Shown: positions 10,701-12,998 of the stretch, piece by piece
Numbering within the stretch: the first letter of the stretch is position 1
Layout of the letters: each line of letters opens with the position of its first letter
NCBI GenBank assembly: GCA_001662425.1
Contig: BDDC01001388.1
Coordinates: 12,523-25,520, forward strand
Reading direction: 5' to 3'
Length of the DNA: 12,998 nt
DNA from: Chlamydomonas sphaeroides
Lineage: Eukaryota > Chlorophyta > Chlorophyceae > Chlamydomonadales > Chlamydomonadaceae
Notes under the pieces: generated by a model
What the model was told of the DNA's origin: nothing
Seen by the model: only the letters and a program-made list of their open reading frames with translations
Databases searched by the model: none
Translations under genes and position numbers: made by a program

Positions 10701-12043
10701 ACGAGGCCGGATGTGCAAAGGGCAACTCTGCCGGTCCAGGCTGAGCTGTGGGAGCGCACGGTACACATGAGGCCGTGCGCGGATGTCAGCCCCTGACCCC
10801 TCATCCTACGCGCAACCGTTGCCACTCACAAAGCCCCAGAACACGGTGTTGGAGGTGGCGTTGGTCTGGCAGGCGGCGCCGCACACGGGATTGGGCTGCG
10901 TGCGCTGCCGCATCCTTAGCGGCTCGTTGTCCGGGGCTGTGGCTGGCACGCGGATCGCTTTGCGCGTCAGCATGATGCCGCCCGCCCTAACAATCTCGTC
11001 TGGGGCGCCCGGCAGATATGGCAGGGGGCCGTCGAGCGACAGTTGGCCGTCGACTGCGGCACGGCGCGCCGCTGCTGTGTAGGCCGGCACGGGCACTGCG
11101 GTGGTGGATGCGGCAGGGCCAGGCGCTTGCTTCGGCGCTTCGCGGCGAAATCGAGGAGCGCTAAGCGTGCTGTGGTAGGCTGCAGCAATGGTGCTGGCTC
11201 ACGTGCGGACCAAGGATAAGCGCTACGTACACACCGCCAAAGGCGTCGAGCCCCATGTAGCGCTCGTTGCCGGTGAGCGGCGCCACCATGCTGACCACGC
11301 CCCCGGGGGCCAGCAGCAGCGCGCGTATGGCGCCGAGATGGGCCTGGATGGAGTTGGAGTGGCGACGGCGGTTAGCAGCAAGGCAACGAAACGTCCTGTG
11401 GCGTCATGTACTGCAAGCCGGCAGTGCGCGCCGTTGTGAGAAGGGCCGGGGCAGTGGCGTTGAAGAGGAGCTCCACGTCCTCGTCTCGTGCGGCGGTTTC
11501 GAGCATGGTTGCAAGCACCTGCTGGGCGTGGATGGTTGTTACGCGTACCGAATTGCTGTGACCTCAAGCAACAGAATCATGCAATTTCCTGCAACTCAGG
11601 TATGACTGAATCTTACCTGGACAGGCGCAAGCGCTGCCGTCATGCGCTGACGGTAGCGCGCTGCAACTTGCGATGTAAGGAAGAAAGTCTGGTCCTGTAT
11701 GTGGAAGCGAACAGAAGTTTTGTGATGACGGCACTGCTGCAACTTTGCGCCTAGGAAGCGCATTGCATGTCATGTACGCTGCTTAATCCCCATCAACAAA
11801 AACGTGCGAACAGAGTTTAGAGTGTGTCTGAGTACGTAAGGCTTAGGCACACCAACCTGCCTGTGTCCGCTGCGCCTCGCCCTGAGCTGCCCTCGTGACG
11901 CCCCATGCGCTCAGCGCGCACGTCGCCGAGAACAGAAGAAGTGGTAGCACCACGACAATCGGTGCAACTTAGGGCGCCATGGGGCGTCGACACATGCCGT
12001 CGAGAGTCTCGTCCACACTACCTGTCGACGCCCGACGACCCAT
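4810..12043 (-). CDS. Receptor-like CHASE-type 3',5'-cyclic nucleotide phosphodiesterase (22 proposed exons)
   Basis: This enzyme hydrolyses cAMP and/or cGMP to the 5'-monophosphate; specificity cannot be read from sequence. Proposed exons, 5' to 3' on the minus strand: 12043-12022, 11967-11857, 11750-11617, 11518-11393, 11343-11235, 11074-10830, 10641-~10592, ~10514-10316, 9961-9837, 9701-9598, 9408-9245, 8978-8016, 7775-7615, 7471-7372, 7220-7155, 6884-6786, 6561-6460, 6053-5935, 5765-5630, 5449-5391, 5222-5108, 4971-4810 (TAG 4812-4810). Phases agree at every junction, giving about 1,156 residues. Order: TM helix (about 11-31), CHASE-like sensor (about 32-345), TM helix (about 349-372), conserved helical segment (to about 463), disordered linker (464-784), PDE catalytic domain (785-1156). 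Exons 9-22 are solid. The start and the junctions 1-2, 4-5 and 7-8 are tentative. The predicted place is a membrane, plasma or ciliary, with catalysis in the cytosol. Confidence 0.78.
8016..8978 (-). other. Exon 12: long disordered linker with two RRxS motifs
   Basis: A single 963-bp exon of 321 codons, by far the largest in the gene. It opens after a CCGCACAG acceptor and ends PPLLEE at a GTGAGC donor, phase 0 on both sides. Apart from its first 30 or so residues it is Ala/Gly/Pro/Ser/Gln-rich with no visible fold. Two RRxS motifs stand out, RRGS (8357-8346) and RRPS (8258-8247), fitting the PKA/PKG consensus. The linker sits between the membrane-side helix and the catalytic domain, where phosphorylation could change coupling. 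Confidence 0.75.
9245..9701 (-). other. Exons 10-11: conserved helical segment after the membrane
   Basis: Exon 10 (9701-9598) reads RNAMLLRAVLPAKLIDDLKAH. Exon 11 (9408-9245) reads LLSGLLEG, DVVVLRTLLA and HPLDLGGRLRDAHLD, continuing into DVAGALARQLGG at the start of exon 12. Heptad-like Leu spacing suggests a signalling or dimerisation helix between membrane and linker. The intron 9597-9409 joins in phase 1. Composition differs sharply from the Gly/Pro/Ser-rich linker, which argues for constraint. I have no domain name for it. Confidence 0.65.
9837..9961 (-). other. Exon 9: second transmembrane helix
   Basis: The exon opens WVLRVSSRRGSWMPVWYGG, a juxtamembrane segment expected at the end of the sensor. 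A helix of about 24 hydrophobic residues follows (VVAAVVVASLAASALVFAIL; about 9913-9842), then VSR at the cytosolic face. Phase 0 at its start joins it directly to exon 8; it ends two bases into a codon, completed by exon 10 (VSR|CRN). This helix separates the sensor from the cytosolic catalytic part. Confidence 0.75.
10316..11750 (-). other. Exons 3-8: CHASE-like extracytoplasmic sensor domain
   Basis: Exon 3 (11750-11617) ends RYRQRMTAALAPVQ and exon 4 opens VLATML, resembling the N-terminal helix of CHASE domains. Exon 4 also has FNATAP, exon 5 LLLAPGGVVSMVAPLTGNE, and exon 6 LDGPLPYLPG, IMLTRKAI and, at its end, FWGF. Exons 7-8 carry SAVVLLDP and LEEGDLLFELL. The order matches CHASE-like sensors of algal receptors. 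Two N-x-T/S sites (NATAP, NATS) and a CGAAC cysteine pair fit an extracytoplasmic location. The exon 4-5 junction needs a 49-bp intron. The exon 7-8 junction has several equally good solutions, with donor near 10592 and acceptor at 10514, 10503 or 10467. The ligand is unknown; CHASE domains of known function sense small molecules such as cytokinins. Confidence 0.55.
10530..10597. repeat. Duplicated words and near-palindrome inside a phosphodiesterase intron
   Basis: CTCGTGTACACACGAG (10561-10576) is a hairpin-capable inverted repeat with 7-bp arms around AC. A near copy, CTCGTGTACACACTAG, sits at 10582-10597. Just before it, ACATTAGTG occurs at 10530-10538 and again at 10541-10549. The region falls in the intron between exons 7 and 8, and its right end touches the proposed donor. 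Confidence 0.7.
11857..11967 (-). other. Exon 2: N-terminal transmembrane helix
   Basis: This exon encodes an uninterrupted hydrophobic stretch (VVVLPLLLFSATCALSAWGV; helix about 11959-11897) followed by a polar segment rich in Gln, Glu and Arg. That is the usual membrane-anchor-then-sensor order of CHASE receptors. It ends at a GTTGGT donor one base into a codon, matching an acceptor (CCTAG) at 11752-11751. A basic N-terminus followed by this helix would place the sensor outside the cytosol. Confidence 0.55.
12022..12043 (-). other. Proposed first coding exon of the phosphodiesterase (start codon)
   Basis: ATG at 12043-12041 gives MGRRAST and ends one base into a codon at a GTAGTG donor. 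Joined to the next exon it continues VAPIVVVL, a typical basic-then-hydrophobic N-terminus. The start was chosen because the hydrophobic exon is closed upstream by an in-frame TAA and has no internal ATG, and because this is the only upstream ATG frame found with the right phase. The intron it implies (12021-11968) is only 54 bp and ends in TAAG, so this exon is tentative. Confidence 0.4.
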
Positions 12044-12191
12044 CCGCGCGGCCAGCCGCAGCCATATACAGACGTACCGAGCAGCACAGCAGCGTTGTGA
12101 CACCCTGCAGCGACCTTCTCAGTTGCTCCGCGCCTAGTCGCGCTGCATCCCCGCTTGGACGACCGCCCACGTTTCACCGTTCATAGCTCAC
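12044..12191. promoter_or_regulatory. Possible short divergent promoter region
   Basis: 148 bp between the proposed phosphodiesterase ATG (minus) and an ATG on the + strand at 12192. A TATA-like GTATATG lies on the minus strand at 12069-12063, too close to the ATG to be conventional unless the leader is very short. There is no other recognisable element. The call depends on both tentative starts. Confidence 0.2.
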
Positions 12192-12284
12192 ATGGAGGAA
12201 GATGGGCTAGATGAGCTAGCTGACGAAGTCTTGGCGCCTCAGCCAGGGAAGAAGAAGCCCTTCACATCATGCAGCGCGGCGATT
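12192..12284 (+). CDS. Possible first exon of an unidentified divergent gene
   Basis: ATG at 12192 opens an acidic stretch (MEEDGLDELADEVLAPQPG) followed by KKK, in frame up to a GTAAGG donor-like site at 12285. Read through, the frame continues to 12374. No family is recognised and no downstream exon can be assigned. A competing reading in another frame overlaps it (next entry), so at most one is likely right. Confidence 0.2.
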
Positions 12285-12832
12285 GTAAGGTCAACGAGCA
12301 GGTGCAGCGCGGCGAGCTGTCTGCTGAGATGGCAGCTCGTGTACCCACGAACAGGAACATTGGTACTGCAGTAGTCAAAGACCTGCGCGAGCTCCAGATG
12401 TCGGACGTCTACATCAGCGCGGAGCAGCACGCCTTCGGGGGACGGCAGGGGACGCAGGCCAGGCCCCGGGCCGGCCCCTGCATGCCACTCGGCTTGGCAG
12501 GTCGTCAGGGGACGCAGGCCAGGCCCCGGGCTGCCCCTGCGATGCCACTCAGCTTGGGGGGAGGTTGTCAGGGGATGCCGGCCAGGCCCTTGGCGGCCCC
12601 TGCGATGCCACTCGGCTTGGCAGGTCGTCGGGTGACACCGGCCAGGCCCCGGGCTGCCCCTGCGATGCCACTCAGCTTGGGGAGGTCGTCAGGGGATGCC
12701 GGCCAGGCCCTTGGCGGCCCCTGCGATGCCACTCGGCTTGGCAGGTCGTCAGGGGACGCTGGCCAGGCCCCGGGCAGCCCCTGCGATGCCACTCGGCTTG
12801 ATTCGGAGCAACAGGGACAGACCAGGGATTGA
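12269..12832 (+). CDS. Unidentified ORF running into a minisatellite
   Basis: The first 55 or so codons have balanced composition and algal-type codons (VNEQVQRGELSAEMAA, VVKDLRELQMSDVYIS), unlike the shadow frames here. From about 12435 the frame enters the 60-bp repeat and becomes PARPxAAPAMPLxL repeats, then shifts to a different repeat peptide because one repeat unit is 61 bp, and stops at 12832. The frame extends upstream without a stop to about 12216 and could be entered at a CCTCAGCCAG acceptor near 12250. It may be an exon, a relic of a repeated gene or mobile element, or noise. The family is not recognised. Confidence 0.28.
   Translation: MQRGDCKVNEQVQRGELSAEMAARVPTNRNIGTAVVKDLRELQMSDVYISAEQHAFGGRQGTQARPRAGPCMPLGLAGRQGTQARPRAAPAMPLSLGGGCQGMPARPLAAPAMPLGLAGRRVTPARPRAAPAMPLSLGRSSGDAGQALGGPCDATRLGRSSGDAGQAPGSPCDATRLDSEQQGQTRD
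12440..12800. repeat. Six-copy minisatellite, about 60 bp per unit with alternating subtypes
   Basis: Units begin near 12440, 12500, 12563, 12623, 12684 and 12744, with lengths 60, 63, 60, 61, 60 and about 57. Shared words are GGCCAGGCCC and GATGCCACTC. Two subtypes differ after GGCCAGGCCC, with CGGGCTGCCCC-like or TTGGCGGCCCC. They mostly alternate from unit 2 to unit 6, suggesting growth by a roughly 120-bp dimer. Confidence 0.85.
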
Positions 12833-12998
12833 GAAACCGCGCCACTGAGTGCCCTAGCCGTCCGACCAGCAACCGTCACAGGGCTTTGGGTATCGAGTCT
12901 AAGGGGTATGGGGAGTGTCCCTGCCGGGTTATATGGTAGGGCGCCGCCGCAGCGGTCGTTGATCCTCGGTATGGGTCCATCCAGGGGAGGCACCCTTC
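12833..12998. other. Right edge, nothing recognised
   Basis: 166 bp after the minisatellite. No splice-consistent coding frame, RNA gene or repeat was seen. Minus-strand frames across the repeat are open only because of its GC-rich composition. Confidence 0.4.

Noticed and set aside
11761..11763. ATG just upstream of exon 3 as the gene start (MRFLGAKLQQ)
   Set aside because: It is open into exon 3, but would leave the sensor without a membrane anchor, and an in-phase hydrophobic exon lies just upstream. Kept only as a fallback.
11911..12177. 88-codon minus-strand frame as the phosphodiesterase N-terminus
   Set aside because: It runs through the region in a frame without the hydrophobic helix and stops before exon 3; the neighbouring frame encodes the expected membrane anchor.
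12440..12800. CRISPR-like array
   Set aside because: Units are near-identical head to tail with no unique spacers, and the context is eukaryotic with introns.
12568..12993. 141-codon minus-strand open frame over the minisatellite
   Set aside because: Openness comes from the GC-rich repeat, which is also open on the + strand; the non-repeat part shows no motif.

Overview
The window looks like nuclear DNA of a chlamydomonadalean (volvocine) green alga. The grounds are a GC-rich sequence with GC-ending codons, many spliceosomal introns mostly of about 100-400 bp with GTGAGT/GTGCGT-type donors, long Ala/Gly/Pro/Gln/Ser-rich stretches, and TGTAA poly(A)-type signals. The genus is inferred from style and protein architecture and was not looked up.

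Layout. Positions 1-1695 (+) hold the 3' part of a gene for a low-complexity, Gln/Pro-rich, probably nuclear protein, in two exons. It is followed by what looks like a long 3' UTR, with TGTAA signals at 3089 and 3249. Positions 3254-4777 are a gene-free convergent spacer. Positions 4810-12043 (-) carry the main gene, which I assembled by hand into 22 exons with matching splice phases (about 1,156 residues). It encodes a receptor-like cyclic-nucleotide phosphodiesterase: short basic N-terminus, transmembrane helix, CHASE-like extracytoplasmic sensor, second transmembrane helix, conserved helical segment, a disordered linker in one 963-bp exon, and a complete class I PDE catalytic domain at the C-terminus. 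About 150 bp upstream of its proposed start, on the other strand, a weak and unidentified coding candidate begins. It runs into a six-copy minisatellite of about 60 bp at 12440-12800. The last 170 bp show nothing I can call.

How it fits together. The phosphodiesterase is a one-protein sensor-effector: the outward-facing domain would sense a small ligand, and the signal would pass through the second helix and linker to cAMP/cGMP hydrolysis at the inner membrane face. The linker has two RRxS motifs, the PKA/PKG-type consensus, which would allow feedback by the nucleotide the enzyme destroys. The catalytic domain keeps the metal-binding His/Asp residues and the invariant Gln, but has Gly in place of Asn at the end of the HDx2Hx4N signature. 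Splice junctions in the catalytic half are well supported by phase and family motifs. Those in the sensor half (exons 1-2, 4-5 and 7-8) are less certain.
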